Source: Candidatus Omnitrophota bacterium
GTDB taxonomy: Bacteria; Omnitrophota; Gorgyraeia; Zapsychrales; Fredricksoniimonadaceae
Length of the DNA stretch: 5,703 nt
NCBI GenBank assembly: GCA_017987425.1
Contig: JAGNTT010000129.1
Span: 1-5,703 of the forward strand
Direction: 5' to 3'
Shown: piece by piece, positions 5,582 to 5,703 of the stretch
Layout: every line of letters begins with the position of its first letter
Numbering within the stretch: the first letter of the stretch is position 1
Notes under the pieces: generated by a model
What the model saw: the letters and a program-made list of their open reading frames with translations, nothing else
Told to the model about the DNA's origin: nothing
Database searches by the model: none
Translations under genes and position numbers: made by a program

Positions 5582-5703
5582 CTAGCCATGGATGGCGGAT
5601 GCGATGATGGTGGCAAAACCCAACGCTATGGCCCCCAGAAAAATGGCTACCGCAATATTTTGTTTTTCGATCAGTTCTTTATAAATGCTGACTTTCGGGG
5701 TCA
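5582..5703 (-). CDS. C-terminal end of a DUF350 (YjfL-like) membrane protein, partial
   Basis: The frame enters from the right edge and ends at TAG (5584-5582), giving 39 visible residues. After a charged KELIEKQN stretch comes a hydrophobic segment, IAVAIFLGAIALGFATIIAS, and the end AIHG. This matches the repeated DUF350 unit, in which a short amphipathic stretch ending in N-x-A-V-A leads into a helix and an S-I-H-G type terminus. DUF350 proteins are small membrane proteins, including YjfL of enteric bacteria. YjfL lies in a locus with a PspA-like protein and a glutathionylspermidine synthase-like ATP-grasp enzyme, which is again a polyamine link. The gene is 17 nt upstream of the aminopropyltransferase and thus its operon partner. 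The N-terminus is outside the window. Confidence 0.75.
   Translation of the reverse strand, partial: TPKVSIYKELIEKQNIAVAIFLGAIALGFATIIASAIHG

Overview
The window holds nine genes or gene fragments, all read on the minus strand. It looks like the chromosome of a Gram-negative-type bacterium, probably from a poorly cultured lineage. The support is a Tat-type exported flavoprotein, a bacterial (class 1B type) S-adenosylmethionine decarboxylase, canonical sigma70-like promoters, and roughly even GC in the genes with AT-rich intergenic DNA. Omnitrophota or a deltaproteobacterial relative would fit, but that is a guess. No rRNA, tRNA, CRISPR array, insertion sequence or integrase was seen.

Right-hand part (5703 down to 922, read leftwards) is a tightly packed operon with a polyamine theme. 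It starts with the end of a DUF350 (YjfL-like) membrane protein. Next come a spermidine synthase-like aminopropyltransferase fused behind about seven membrane segments, a Tat-signal FAD-dependent amine oxidase-like protein, an unrecognised polytopic membrane protein with several intramembrane histidines, and S-adenosylmethionine decarboxylase (SpeD). Junctions are 17 nt, 1 nt, a 4-nt ATGA overlap and a second 4-nt ATGA overlap, so the genes are almost certainly co-transcribed and translationally coupled. SpeD makes decarboxylated AdoMet, the aminopropyl donor, and the membrane-anchored synthase uses such a donor. The flavoprotein and membrane protein may then act on the product at or across the membrane. 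The first two roles follow from known families; the last is inference.

Middle part (about 921 to 516) is not empty. It carries an extended -10 promoter, a strong ribosome binding site and a small SEC-C zinc-binding protein gene whose reading frame is broken by two separate one-base insertions, followed by a good intrinsic terminator. The protein is visible only when the three frames are stitched together. It is either a very young pseudogene or a gene hit by sequencing errors.

Left-hand part (515 to 1) has a small low-molecular-weight protein tyrosine phosphatase-like gene just after the terminator. It is followed by an AT-rich control region that ends in the first 12 codons of a gene leaving the window, possibly a Nudix protein. 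That control region has a TTGACA -35 box with 17-nt spacing, and two 21-bp inverted repeats with a GTGT-N7-ACAC core overlap the promoter. The GT-N7-AC core resembles the recognised core of NrtR (Nudix-related NAD regulator) sites, so an NAD-linked, possibly self-regulated gene is proposed.
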